From contig NZ_FMBA01000004.1 of assembly GCF_900094935.1 (NCBI RefSeq), positions 1 to 64,000 of the forward strand: DNA of 64,000 nt. Direction: 5' to 3'. The notes beneath the pieces were generated by a model. It had not been told where the DNA came from, ran no database searches, and saw nothing but the letters and a program-made list of their open reading frames with translations. Below are positions 48,030-58,203 of this stretch, one piece after another (within the stretch, counting starts at the first letter, position 1; each line of letters opens with the position of its first letter). The position numbers and the translations under genes were made by a program. This stretch comes from Gilliamella intestini. Its GTDB lineage: Bacteria; Pseudomonadota; Gammaproteobacteria; Enterobacterales; Orbaceae.

Positions 48030-48380
48030 TTAGCCCTTTAATGTTGTTTCTAGTTCATGATGTTTTTCATATAAATGTAACATTTCAATCGCCATTTCTC
48101 GAAAACTCATAGTTGTCATTAAGTGATCTTGTGCATGTACCATAATAATTTCCATCGTGATTTTGGTACCATTTGCATAATTTTGCAGTAGTTCTGTTTG
48201 TGAATGATGTGCTTGCAAGATCTCTTTATTTGCTTCATCAAGAAGCTGATTTGCGGCAATAAAATCAGCTTGCCTCATTGCTTTAAAAGCCTCGTGGATT
48301 TTGGTTTTAGCATTACCACTATATAAAATAATATTAAAAGCGATAAGTTGAATATCCTCTGAGCTCATTTCTTTATTCAT
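48030..48380 (-). CDS. PTS EIIA, lactose/cellobiose family
   Basis: 116-aa trimeric helical phosphocarrier. The phosphorylated His is in EIIMVHAQDHLMT, the hallmark of this family. SSEDIQLIAFNIILYSGNAKTKIHEAF at the N-terminus also matches. GAGGTATAGCA precedes the ATG. Two bases after the regulator gene. Confidence 0.95.
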   Translation of the reverse strand: MNKEMSSEDIQLIAFNIILYSGNAKTKIHEAFKAMRQADFIAANQLLDEANKEILQAHHSQTELLQNYANGTKITMEIIMVHAQDHLMTTMSFREMAIEMLHLYEKHHELETTLKG

Positions 48381-48382
48381 TG

Positions 48383-50389
48383 CTATACCTCTTTTTCAAT
48401 AAGTTGGATAAAAAGTCGTTTAAATTGATCAAAGTTTTGTGATTTCAATAGTTTTGATTGCATTTCTAAATCATCAATCAAGTTAACAATCGCTTTTGTC
48501 ATCATCGCAAGAGTCGGATTTTGATAAATCGAGGGTGAAATCATAAAGATAAAGTGAATTTTTGGATAATTGTGATCCCAAAATAATCCATCAGGAATAA
48601 TTGCAATGCCAATTTTAGGCAATTTTCCCACTGGCATTGCTGGATGTGGCACTACGATAGTTGGGCTAAAGAAAATATCACCTAATAGCATACGATTTTC
48701 CATTTGCTTTATCATCAGTTGTTTATAATCACTAGTTTCATTTAGCGCTAAAAGATCAAGTAAACAATTTAAAACTTGTTCTTTATTTTGCGGCTGTTCA
48801 CATCGGTAAAAATAACCAGCGGATAAATCATCTACTATTTGCAAAGCATCAATAACATGATCTAAAGATCTTGACTTTGATATTGGTTCTTTATGTGTTG
48901 AAATAAGCATATTAGGTGACGAAAGATGACGGCGAATTTTTTGTACATCATCTTCGGTAAAAAATACTGAAACATGAAAAACTGGGACTTTAAATACTTT
49001 TGATGAGAGATCCACCGACGAGATAATAAAATCAATCTTGTCTAAGATCTTCGGCTCAATTTCATAATAGCCTTGCGTGGCAACAATTTTGATTCTTTCA
49101 TTAAATTCACATTCAACGCGATTTTTTAGTAGTTGAGCACTACCAAGACCTGTTGCACAAATAATTAATACTTTGGCTTTTTGTTCATTTTTCAGTTTTT
49201 GAATCGAAGCTAAAAAGTGCAAAGTCAAATAGCCCCATTCATCATCATGAATAGTAAATTTTTTAAGCTCAGGAAGCTGGCTAAGGTAATTTTTAACTAA
49301 CTCAAACAATTCTGGAGAATTGGCTTTAATTTCATTAAGCAATGGATTTTTCAGTTTAATATGTTGCTTTAAACGAACAATCATTGGTTTTAAGTGTTGG
49401 ATAATGCCGTTTTTCAATTGCTCATCATTTAAAAATAAATATCCCGTCTCTTGTTCTATCTTGATGAGTAAATTAGTCAAAGACGAATACAACTCAGCAT
49501 CAAAATCATTTTGGCAAAAATTTGATTTACTCATTAAATGTAAAGTTAAATACATTTGTTCTTCTTTTGGAAAACAAAAACCTGTTACCTTTTCAATTCT
49601 ATTGATAATCTTTTTAGCGACTTGATATTCCAAGGTATTTTTTGTCGATTGTGACATATCAAGATTTTGAATAGAAAGCCCTGACTGTAAGCGTTTAATG
49701 CTTAATGACAGATGTAACACGATATTTTGTATCATTACATCAGATAATTTTATTTTTGCCTCACGGCATTCATCTAAAATAATGATGGTTAACGAATCAA
49801 AACTAATGACATCACTAAAGTTATTTAAATACGTTATATGCTGCAAAAGATTAATTGATCCATCATGGAAAAAATAACTCAAAATGAAATGTCGTTTTGC
49901 TTTTTCCTCGCCTTCAACATAAAACAGGGATTGGCTTTTTTTGACTGTCAGACCATACGGTTTAAGTTGATGCTTAATTTCTAAAATATCTTTATTGAGT
50001 TGGGAAGAACTAATAAATAATTGTTCAGCTAATGCTTCTATATCGATTTTTTGGCTTTCTAATAATAACAGATTAAGAATATGGTGTTTTCTTTGACATG
50101 CTTCTCGACAATTTGCTTGCTCTACATTGCGATCTAATAAATGATGCTCAATTAAAAATAAGTTGAAAGCTGTTCTGTCTTTAATTTGTAATTTGTAACC
50201 ATAACCTTGTTTACTAATAATAGATCCACCGTGACTTTCAATTAACGATTTCAAATCATTAAGATAAGTGCGAACAGTACGATCTGATAATGCTAACTCA
50301 GTCGCTAGTAATGCACTGCTTTTAAATAGATCTTTAGAACGAACCAATAAACTAATAAGGTCACGCTGTTTATTTTTAATCACTATCAT
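48383..50389 (-). CDS. LicR-type PTS-regulated transcriptional activator
   Basis: About 668 aa with the domain order of BglG/LicR-type regulators: N-terminal helix-turn-helix regions (LATELALSDRTVRTYLNDLKSL; LFISSSQLNKDILEI), two PRD domains carrying conserved His (LHLSLSIKRL; LTLHLMSKSNF), an EIIB-like domain with its Cys (VLIICATGLGSAQLL) and a C-terminal EIIA-like domain (FSPTIVVPHPAMPVG). Such proteins are switched by HPr- and EII-dependent phosphorylation. ATG 50389 has AGG at good spacing; a longer start at 50407 is possible. It probably controls its own operon through the inverted repeat upstream of the glucosidase. Confidence 0.9.
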   Translation of the reverse strand: MIVIKNKQRDLISLLVRSKDLFKSSALLATELALSDRTVRTYLNDLKSLIESHGGSIISKQGYGYKLQIKDRTAFNLFLIEHHLLDRNVEQANCREACQRKHHILNLLLLESQKIDIEALAEQLFISSSQLNKDILEIKHQLKPYGLTVKKSQSLFYVEGEEKAKRHFILSYFFHDGSINLLQHITYLNNFSDVISFDSLTIIILDECREAKIKLSDVMIQNIVLHLSLSIKRLQSGLSIQNLDMSQSTKNTLEYQVAKKIINRIEKVTGFCFPKEEQMYLTLHLMSKSNFCQNDFDAELYSSLTNLLIKIEQETGYLFLNDEQLKNGIIQHLKPMIVRLKQHIKLKNPLLNEIKANSPELFELVKNYLSQLPELKKFTIHDDEWGYLTLHFLASIQKLKNEQKAKVLIICATGLGSAQLLKNRVECEFNERIKIVATQGYYEIEPKILDKIDFIISSVDLSSKVFKVPVFHVSVFFTEDDVQKIRRHLSSPNMLISTHKEPISKSRSLDHVIDALQIVDDLSAGYFYRCEQPQNKEQVLNCLLDLLALNETSDYKQLMIKQMENRMLLGDIFFSPTIVVPHPAMPVGKLPKIGIAIIPDGLFWDHNYPKIHFIFMISPSIYQNPTLAMMTKAIVNLIDDLEMQSKLLKSQNFDQFKRLFIQLIEKEV

Positions 50390-50550
50390 CCATACCTGTG
50401 TCATCAACTAAAACCATATTATTAATAATATAGTGAATACTTGTAACTATTACATAAGCACAATAAAGTAAGATAGTAAGGCGCTGCTATTTTAATAATC
50501 TATTCACAACGCCAAATCATATCGCTAAAGCCGATATATATTGATTTAAA

Positions 50551-50868
50551 TTAGTTTATATTCTCCTCTACTAACTTAGCCAATTGTTCAATGCCTGATT
50601 GAATGGGTATATAAGCCTGAAAAGGAATACTGACAACAGGCTTACCGACTTCTTCCCCCAATTTTTTAAATTTATCAAGCATCATCATTGTTTGCGGACT
50701 AATTAAAAAAAGTGAAAAATCACTATTTTTAATCATATTCGCCCCTTCAGTTGCTGATACCGCATCAACCGAAACCGCTTTATCTTTGCTAGCAAAATAT
50801 TCTGTCACTTTTTTTGCCATTAATGATGATGACATCCCTGCGGCACAAATAATTAATGCTTTTTTCAT
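50551..50868 (-). CDS. PTS EIIB, lactose/cellobiose family
   Basis: 105 aa. The phosphorylated Cys is in MKKALIICAAGMSSSLMAKKV, typical of CelA/ChbB-type EIIB. TAGGAGAATTT precedes ATG 50868; the frame upstream runs into the glucosidase gene and is not real. A 161-bp gap to the regulator has no clear terminator. Confidence 0.95.
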   Translation of the reverse strand: MKKALIICAAGMSSSLMAKKVTEYFASKDKAVSVDAVSATEGANMIKNSDFSLFLISPQTMMMLDKFKKLGEEVGKPVVSIPFQAYIPIQSGIEQLAKLVEENIN

Positions 50869-50896
50869 AAATTCTCCTAAAAAATAGTTATATGCT

Positions 50897-52360
<1,464 letters not shown>

Positions 52361-52403
52361 TCAAATTTAGTATAAAAGGAAAAAAATAGAATTACTAACC
52401 AAC

Positions 52404-52427
52404 TTTTTCCGTATTGATCAGGAAAAA
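52404..52427. promoter_or_regulatory. Inverted repeat upstream of the glucosidase operon
   Basis: TTTTTCC, ten bases, GGAAAAA, located 71-94 bp before the glucosidase start codon. It is a reasonable operator candidate for the LicR-type activator or another regulator. No known consensus was matched. Confidence 0.4.
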
Positions 52428-52588
52428 TAAAAGTATATTTTGGAGGAAAGTTATAAATTAATATTAGTAAGATGAGTTACTTTTTTTGATATTTAGAAAT
52501 TTATCGGCATACGATAAAGATAAAAAAATAATTTTAAATTTTAAATAGTTAAAGCAAAATCTTAAATAAATTCGTCAAACTCATCAGC

Positions 52589-52845
52589 CTATTTCGAAGG
52601 CACAAATTCGATAATATGGTATTGAGTAATGTGATGAATATAAAATGAATCTTCCTTTATGATTAAAATTGCTGTTTCTTGCTTTCTACTTAGCAAACAA
52701 TCATTCCGCCTATGCGTGGAACTTTTCGACCTGATGCTATAAAATGTCCCAGCTCGTAATAGCTTTCCAGATAACTAATATATTGCTGTTAATTACGTTT
52801 TACTTCGTTAATAGGTTTAAAGTAAGTCAGAGAAAAATAAACAGC
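52589..52845 (-). pseudogene. Decayed YciI-family protein
   Basis: Read on the minus strand from about 52845: VYFSLTYFKPINEVKRN, a stop, QQYISYLESYYELGHFIASG, RKVPRIGGMIVC, a stop/frameshift, then LSRKQETAILIIKEDSFY and HHITQYHIIEFVPSK with a normal stop at 52589. This is clearly a ~95-aa YciI-like protein (SLTY start, GxFIASGxxVPRxGG, EFVPSK end) broken by one nonsense codon and one frameshift. No start codon is evident. It accounts for the middle of the 52334-53019 gap. Confidence 0.78.
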
Positions 52846-53019
52846 GTTTATTTATAACTAGGATAAAAAAGAAAACCAATATAATAAATCCGTTTTTACT
52901 TGTGATAGAAATAATCTAATCCTAACTTATTTTATTCTCATAAAAGTAATGATTAGTAAAAAATTAGGATAATATAAATTATTTCTATCAAATTATTATT
53001 TAACTGGGATGCCTAATGA

Positions 53020-53247
53020 TTATTTACGTTGCCATTTACCATCTTCCCCCTTGTGGTAAACCTTTTCGACTGCTGCCCAAGCCACTTTAAAAGCAATCGT
53101 TTCGGGATCACTATTATCACGCCGCTTATGCGGATCTTGATATTCCTTAATCGCGCTATTGAATGCTTCTTTAAAAATATCTTGTGCGTGTTCAGGCAAA
53201 ACATGGCGTACTGAATCGGGTAAATCTTCACGAGTTTTATATGGCAT
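53020..53247 (-). CDS. chaB: ChaB-family protein (copy 2)
   Basis: 75 aa, identical to copy 1 (42126-42353) at 68 of 75 positions; the differences are mainly in the last ten residues. ATG 53247 is preceded by GAGGG at eight bases. The bases upstream of the two copies are also alike (AATTTAAAATGGTAATGGT versus AATTTAAAATGATAATAGT), showing that a whole gene with its promoter was duplicated. No chaA nearby. Confidence 0.88.
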   Translation of the reverse strand: MPYKTREDLPDSVRHVLPEHAQDIFKEAFNSAIKEYQDPHKRRDNSDPETIAFKVAWAAVEKVYHKGEDGKWQRK

Positions 53248-53448
53248 ATCACATTCCCTCATAAATTAATCTTAGATGACTGAAAATTTAAAATGGTAAT
53301 GGTAAAAATAGCACTCCAACGAATTTATTCCCATTTATAAAATAATACAAGCGCTAATTTCATTTAAGAACTTGCTGATGTGATCTAACGAGTCGGAATA
53401 CCTCACATTGTTGATAGTAATTTCAGCAATGACAGTAATGCATATATC

Positions 53449-53597
53449 TAACGCCGTATCCCAGATAAGCGATATGGCGTCTATATCATAAAAAATCACC
53501 GTTATTAATTAGCTAAATATTTATGCTCAGTCATCCAACCATTTATAGTGTGTTAAAAAAAGCTCGATTGAAGATAAATTAAGATAGCAAGCTAAAT
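53449..53597 (+). pseudogene. N-terminal remnant of the IS481-type transposase
   Basis: From TAACGCCGTATCCCAGATAAG to AGCTCGATTGAAG it follows the N-terminal part of the 11 kb transposase (there CTAACGCCTTATCGCAGACA to AGCTCGATTGAAG), then jumps to GATAAATTAAGATAGCAAGC, which in the other copy lies about 100 bp further on. It is thus an internally deleted third copy, ending at repeat D. No open frame remains. Confidence 0.7.
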
Positions 53598-53640
53598 TTT
53601 TGTAAAAAATATTCAGGAGTCTATACCGTTTCGTGGTTGA
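53597..53640 (+). repeat. Copy D of the dispersed ~47-bp repeat
   Basis: TTTTTGTAAAAAAT, then ATTCAGGAGTCTATACCG, then TTTCGTGG. The most diverged copy; the right part is nearly lost. It abuts the transposase remnant, here on the same strand as the transposase rather than opposite as at 11 kb. Confidence 0.65.
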
Positions 53641-53684
53641 TTAACAGTAATTATCAAGATACCACTGTTTAGCAATACCTAGAT

Positions 53685-54680
53685 TCATTTGTTTACATCA
53701 ACAACAAAGCGCCCTTTTATTTTTCCTGCGATCATTTTATTTGCCACTTCAACACACTCGTTTAATGTGATTATTCTGCCGATATAAGATAAGATATCTT
53801 CATCCAGATGCTGCGCTAATAAACTCCATGCTGTTACACGTTTATCATAGCTTGCCATGACACTATCCACGCCAGCCAAAGTTACGCCACGTAAAATAAA
53901 TGGTGCAACCGTTGCAGGTAAACTCATTCCTTGAGTAAGCCCACAACAAGCGACAATACCGCCATATTGAGTTTGAGCACAAGCATTGGCTAAAGTGTGC
54001 GAACCAACCGCATCAACAACCGCTGACCACTGTTCTTTTTGTAAGGGTTTACCTGCTTCTTTTAAAATTTGACTATCGATAACATTAACTGCACCGAGTT
54101 TTTGTAGATAATGTGCTTCATCGATTTTACTGGTCGATGCTGTGACTTGATAACCAAGTTTAGTAAGTAATGCAACGGCAATTGAGCCAACTCCCCCACT
54201 TGCCCCTGTCACAAGCACCATACCATGGTGTGGTTTTATTCCAAAATCGATAATTCGCTCAACACATAACGCAGCTGTATAACCTGCTGTGCCAATGACC
54301 ATGGCTTGATAAGGCGTTAGATTGTTAGGTAGTGGAATCAGCCAATCCGATTGAAAATAGGCATATTGTGCCAAACACCCCCAATGCGTTTCGCCACAAC
54401 CCCATCCATTTAATATAACTATATCGCCTTTTTGATAACGACCACTGCGACACTCTAGCACAATACCAACACCATCAATACCTGGTACCATTGGCCATTG
54501 CCTAACTACAGGGCCTTTGTTGGTTAAAGCTAGCGCATCTTTATAGTTAATACTTGAATAGGTTACTTGGATTAAGGTATCACCTTCTTGCGCTAATAAC
54601 TGCTGTTTACTAATACTCTTTAAGGAGCATGAAAACCCCGTTTTTTCTTCTTTCGATAAAACAATGGCATTAAATGGCAT
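53685..54680 (-). CDS. acuI: YhdH/AcuI-family acrylyl-CoA reductase (NADPH)
   Basis: Zinc-independent MDR-superfamily reductase, 331 aa (E. coli AcuI/YhdH 324). The family reduces acryloyl-CoA to propionyl-CoA with NADPH. SSINYKDALALTNKGPVVRQWPMVPGIDGVG, ILNGWGCGETHWG, TGASGGVGSIAVALLTKLGY (NADPH site) and GVDSVMASYDKR are typical. GAGGAGACACT precedes the ATG. It stands alone. Confidence 0.92.
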   Translation of the reverse strand: MPFNAIVLSKEEKTGFSCSLKSISKQQLLAQEGDTLIQVTYSSINYKDALALTNKGPVVRQWPMVPGIDGVGIVLECRSGRYQKGDIVILNGWGCGETHWGCLAQYAYFQSDWLIPLPNNLTPYQAMVIGTAGYTAALCVERIIDFGIKPHHGMVLVTGASGGVGSIAVALLTKLGYQVTASTSKIDEAHYLQKLGAVNVIDSQILKEAGKPLQKEQWSAVVDAVGSHTLANACAQTQYGGIVACCGLTQGMSLPATVAPFILRGVTLAGVDSVMASYDKRVTAWSLLAQHLDEDILSYIGRIITLNECVEVANKMIAGKIKGRFVVDVNK

Positions 54681-54810
54681 AGTGTCTCCTCATCACATAT
54701 AGTATCGGAACATCTAAATAATATAAGAAACAACTTAAATATTAGATGTTTTTTAATAATAAAGAGCCATTCGAGAAAAAGCAATGTGATATGTTTGGTT
54801 GTGAGGAATA

Positions 54811-54852
54811 AATAAAAACTGAGCTGATAATAACAAATTACCATACTCAGTT
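54811..54852 (-). terminator. sstT terminator
   Basis: AACTGAG (54817-54823) pairs with CTCAGTT (54846-54852); on the minus strand it is followed by TTTTTATTTATT. It is 12 bp after the sstT stop. Confidence 0.7.
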
Positions 54853-54863
54853 ATAAATGAGAG

Positions 54864-56144
54864 TTACCAATTAGATAGGTTTGAATACTTAATTTTAGTC
54901 GTATTATTTTGCTTTTTCTGCGCTGCTGATGAAACCGCACCAATAAATACAACATCACTTGATGAATTTAATGCAGTTTCAACCGAATCTTGAATTACAC
55001 CAATGGCAATACCAATTCCAATTACTTTAGCCGAGATTTCATTCGGTATACCAAACATACTGCAAGCAACTGGAATAAGCAGTAACGATCCCCCAGCAAT
55101 GCCCGATGCACCACAAGCACACACTGAAGTTACAATACAAAGTAATACCGCAGAATAGATATCAACATGTATACCGGCACTAACTGGCATTGAGTTCACT
55201 GTTGCTAGTGTTAACACCGTAATGGTAACAGCTGCACCCGACATATTAATTGCCGCACCGAGTGGCACTGCAACGGTATAGGTATCTTCATCCATATTAT
55301 ATTTTTTACAGATTTCCATATTGACAGGAATATTGGCAGCTGAGCTACGTGTAAAAAAAGCAGGGATCGCGCTTTCTTTTAAAGCGGTAAATACGAGTGG
55401 ATATGGGTTTTTTCGCATAACTAGATAAGCGAGTAATGGGTTGATAACCAATGCAACAATCACCATGCAAGAAACTAATACAATTAATAAATGCGCATAT
55501 TTTTCGATCTCATCAAAACCTGTTTCGGCTAATGTTGAAGCAACAAGCCCAAAGACGCCTAAAGGCGCAAATCGGATAATAATTCTGACAATAAACGAAA
55601 TAGCATAAGACAAATCATTCATCATCGTTTTAGTGGTTTGACTGCTATGTCTTAATGCCAAGCCAATACCAACTCCCCACACAATAAGGCCAATATAATT
55701 TGCATTCATCAGCGCATTAATTGGATTGTCGATCATTTTGCCTAGTAACGTTTTTAACACCTCGGTAATACCATTAGGCGGAGAAAGCTCAAGGTTATTT
55801 AGTGTGTCACCAAATGAAATTTGCGATGGGAATAAAAAACTGGCAACGGTGGCTAATAATGCAGCTAACATCATACCAACAAGATAAAGAGTAATTAACG
55901 ATCTCATATTCGCTTGTTTACCGTGTTGGTGATTTGATATTGAAGAAATTACTAAAATAAGCACAAGAAGAGGGGCAACTGATTTTAGGGCGTTAATAAA
56001 GAGATCGCCTAATAATGACATATTTAGTGCTGTATTTTTAGATACATCAGCAAGTATAGCGCCAAATATTAAACCTAATAAAATCTGTAATACTAACCCA
56101 ACTTTAAAATAAAAACGGACCAGAGGATGAGATGAGTGTGCCAT
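54864..56144 (-). CDS. sstT: Serine/threonine:sodium symporter SstT
   Basis: 426-aa inner-membrane carrier of the dicarboxylate/amino acid:cation symporter family. [43 protein letters not shown] contains the Ser-rich hairpin and the NMxG motif; [25 protein letters not shown] forms the second hairpin region. Length and sequence match E. coli SstT (414 aa). GGAAAGTAGA precedes the ATG. Confidence 0.95.
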   Translation of the reverse strand: MAHSSHPLVRFYFKVGLVLQILLGLIFGAILADVSKNTALNMSLLGDLFINALKSVAPLLVLILVISSISNHQHGKQANMRSLITLYLVGMMLAALLATVASFLFPSQISFGDTLNNLELSPPNGITEVLKTLLGKMIDNPINALMNANYIGLIVWGVGIGLALRHSSQTTKTMMNDLSYAISFIVRIIIRFAPLGVFGLVASTLAETGFDEIEKYAHLLIVLVSCMVIVALVINPLLAYLVMRKNPYPLVFTALKESAIPAFFTRSSAANIPVNMEICKKYNMDEDTYTVAVPLGAAINMSGAAVTITVLTLATVNSMPVSAGIHVDIYSAVLLCIVTSVCACGASGIAGGSLLLIPVACSMFGIPNEISAKVIGIGIAIGVIQDSVETALNSSSDVVFIGAVSSAAQKKQNNTTKIKYSNLSNW

Positions 56145-56334
56145 TCTACTTTCCTATTTATTAAAGATAATTCTAAAACCTTAACATATTTGAATAATAA
56201 ATTTATATAAAAAATCATGATAATAATCTTTTTTTATATATTACTTCAAGTAATTACTAAGTTTTATTATTCATTAAAAACTGTCTTGACTTAAGCATCA
56301 TTTAGTCATTTACTATCAAAAAATGGCTAAACAT

Positions 56335-56375
56335 AAACAAAAAACTAGTATTATTATTTTAATATAATACTAGTT
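56335..56375 (-). terminator. Terminator of the pxp/biotin carboxylase operon
   Basis: AACTAGTATTAT (56343-56354) pairs over twelve bases with ATAATACTAGTT (56364-56375), loop nine; the minus strand continues TTTTTTGTTT. It lies 65 bp after the operon's last stop codon. Confidence 0.85.
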
Positions 56376-56439
56376 ATTAAAGCTTAACCATTAGGCTGTA
56401 GAAGTGCCCAAATTGGGATTAATTGAAGCTAATCAGGTG

Positions 56440-58203
56440 CTAGTTAATTTCAGCAACGACATCACCTGCATTAACATAATCGCCCTCTTGGACTGTTTTG
56501 GTTACTGTGCCACTTCGGTGTGCAATAATTTGTACTTCCATTTTCATGGCTTCCATAATACCAATGGCATCACCTTCGTTTACATTTTGGTTATTATCAA
56601 TTAACCATTTAAAAAGGTTACCAGATACAGGCGATGGTACAAGCGAATCGGATAGTACGTCATTAGCAGAAGTTGAAGTCGATGAGATAACGTTTGCTTC
56701 GGTTTGCATAGCAAATCTAGCAAATAGGTTTGCTGGTAAGCCCAGTTTACAGCGTTTGCCGTCAATTTCGATAACGGTTTTTATTAATGCTTCTTCTTTG
56801 GCAGGAATTTGCCTTTTTGCAGGTGTGATTGTGGCATTTAATTCGGTTTCAATCCAACGTGTATGCAATTTAAAATCATCACAAAAATCAGAATGTTCAA
56901 TAACCGCACGATCAAATGGCAACACACTAGCAACCCCTTCAATTGTAAATTCTGCTAATGCACGGCGAGCTCTAGCAATAGCTTGTTGTCGATTATGACC
57001 AACTACAATCAATTTTGCCATCAGTGAATCAAACGTGGCAGGAATTGTTGATCCCACCGTTACGCCACTGTCCACGCGAACACCTGCTCCTAATGGTACA
57101 TCAAAGCGTGTAATAGTACCAGCTACAGGTAAAAAACCATTAGCTGCGTCTTCGGCATTGATACGAAATTCGATTGCATGAGCTTTAGGTTTTGGTGTTT
57201 CATCAATGCTTAATGGCAAACCTTGAGCGATACGCAGTTGTTCAACAACAAGATCAATGCCTGTTGTTTCTTCTGTTACAGGATGTTCTACTTGTAATCG
57301 TGTGTTGACTTCTAAAAATGATAATTTGCCATCTTGGCTGAGTAAAAACTCAACTGTCCCTACGCCTACATAGTTTGCTTTAGCGCAAATATCAATCGAA
57401 GATTGAATAATTTGCTGTTCTAATTGCTCAGTTATAAAAGGTGCAGGAGATTCTTCAATTAATTTTTGATTACGTCGTTGTAATGAACAGTCACGTGTAC
57501 CGACCACAACAATATGACCTAATTTGTCGGCAATAACTTGTGCTTCGACATGTCTAGGATTATGTAAAAACTGTTCTAAAAAGCACTCTCCACGCCCAAA
57601 AGCGGCAGTTGCTTCACGCACGGCAGAATGGTAAAGCTCTTCTACTTCATCTATTTGCCAAGCAACTTTTAAACCTCGACCACCACCACCAAATGCGGCT
57701 TTTATAGCAATAGGTAAACCATGGGCATGGGCAAATTCGACTGCTTCTTTAGCGTTTTTAGCAGGTTCTTTTGTTCCCACAACCAATGGCGCACCCACTT
57801 GCAATGCAAGTTGCCTTGCTTTGACTTTGTCACCTAATATTTCAATCGTTTCGGGATTGGGTCCAACCCAAATTAACCCAGCATCTTGCACCGCTTTTGC
57901 AAATTCAACACGTTCAGATAAAAAACCATAACCAGGGTGCACCATCGTTGCTCCTGATTTTTTAGCTATAGCGATAATTTTATCAATATCTAAATACGTT
58001 TCGCTTGGCATATTGCCTGCTAGTCCATAAGCTTCGTCGGCCATTTGTACATGAAGTGCGTTAATATCGGCATCAGCATAAATCGCAACAGATAAAAATC
58101 CCATATCACGACAAGCACGCACAATGCGTACGGCAATTTCGCCACGGTTAGCAATTAATACTTTATGCATTATTGTTTGATTATTTTCAGACATGATCAA
58201 CAT
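56440..58203 (-). CDS. Biotin carboxylase-BCCP fusion protein
   Basis: About 587 aa. N-terminal biotin carboxylase of the AccC type (KVLIANRGEIAVRIVRACRDMG, IKAAFGGGGRGLKVA, EVNTRLQVEHPVTEE, FRINAEDA) runs to about residue 450; after a linker, a biotinyl domain ends the protein with the biotin Lys in IMEAMKMEVQI. It would load CO2 onto its own biotin. There is no fused carboxyltransferase; the partner is probably the KipI-KipA protein encoded just upstream, whose gene overlaps this one. Start ATG 58203 (MLIMSENN) has GGGAG upstream; ATGs at 58194 and 58170 are alternatives. This is not the AccC of fatty-acid synthesis, which lacks a fused BCCP in this class. Confidence 0.88.
   Translation of the reverse strand: MLIMSENNQTIMHKVLIANRGEIAVRIVRACRDMGFLSVAIYADADINALHVQMADEAYGLAGNMPSETYLDIDKIIAIAKKSGATMVHPGYGFLSERVEFAKAVQDAGLIWVGPNPETIEILGDKVKARQLALQVGAPLVVGTKEPAKNAKEAVEFAHAHGLPIAIKAAFGGGGRGLKVAWQIDEVEELYHSAVREATAAFGRGECFLEQFLHNPRHVEAQVIADKLGHIVVVGTRDCSLQRRNQKLIEESPAPFITEQLEQQIIQSSIDICAKANYVGVGTVEFLLSQDGKLSFLEVNTRLQVEHPVTEETTGIDLVVEQLRIAQGLPLSIDETPKPKAHAIEFRINAEDAANGFLPVAGTITRFDVPLGAGVRVDSGVTVGSTIPATFDSLMAKLIVVGHNRQQAIARARRALAEFTIEGVASVLPFDRAVIEHSDFCDDFKLHTRWIETELNATITPAKRQIPAKEEALIKTVIEIDGKRCKLGLPANLFARFAMQTEANVISSTSTSANDVLSDSLVPSPVSGNLFKWLIDNNQNVNEGDAIGIMEAMKMEVQIIAHRSGTVTKTVQEGDYVNAGDVVAEIN

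Noticed and set aside
54620-54844. Possible small membrane protein upstream of acuI
   Set aside because: Its end overlaps the acuI start in another frame, it has no ribosome site, and its composition is that of translated AT-rich intergenic DNA.
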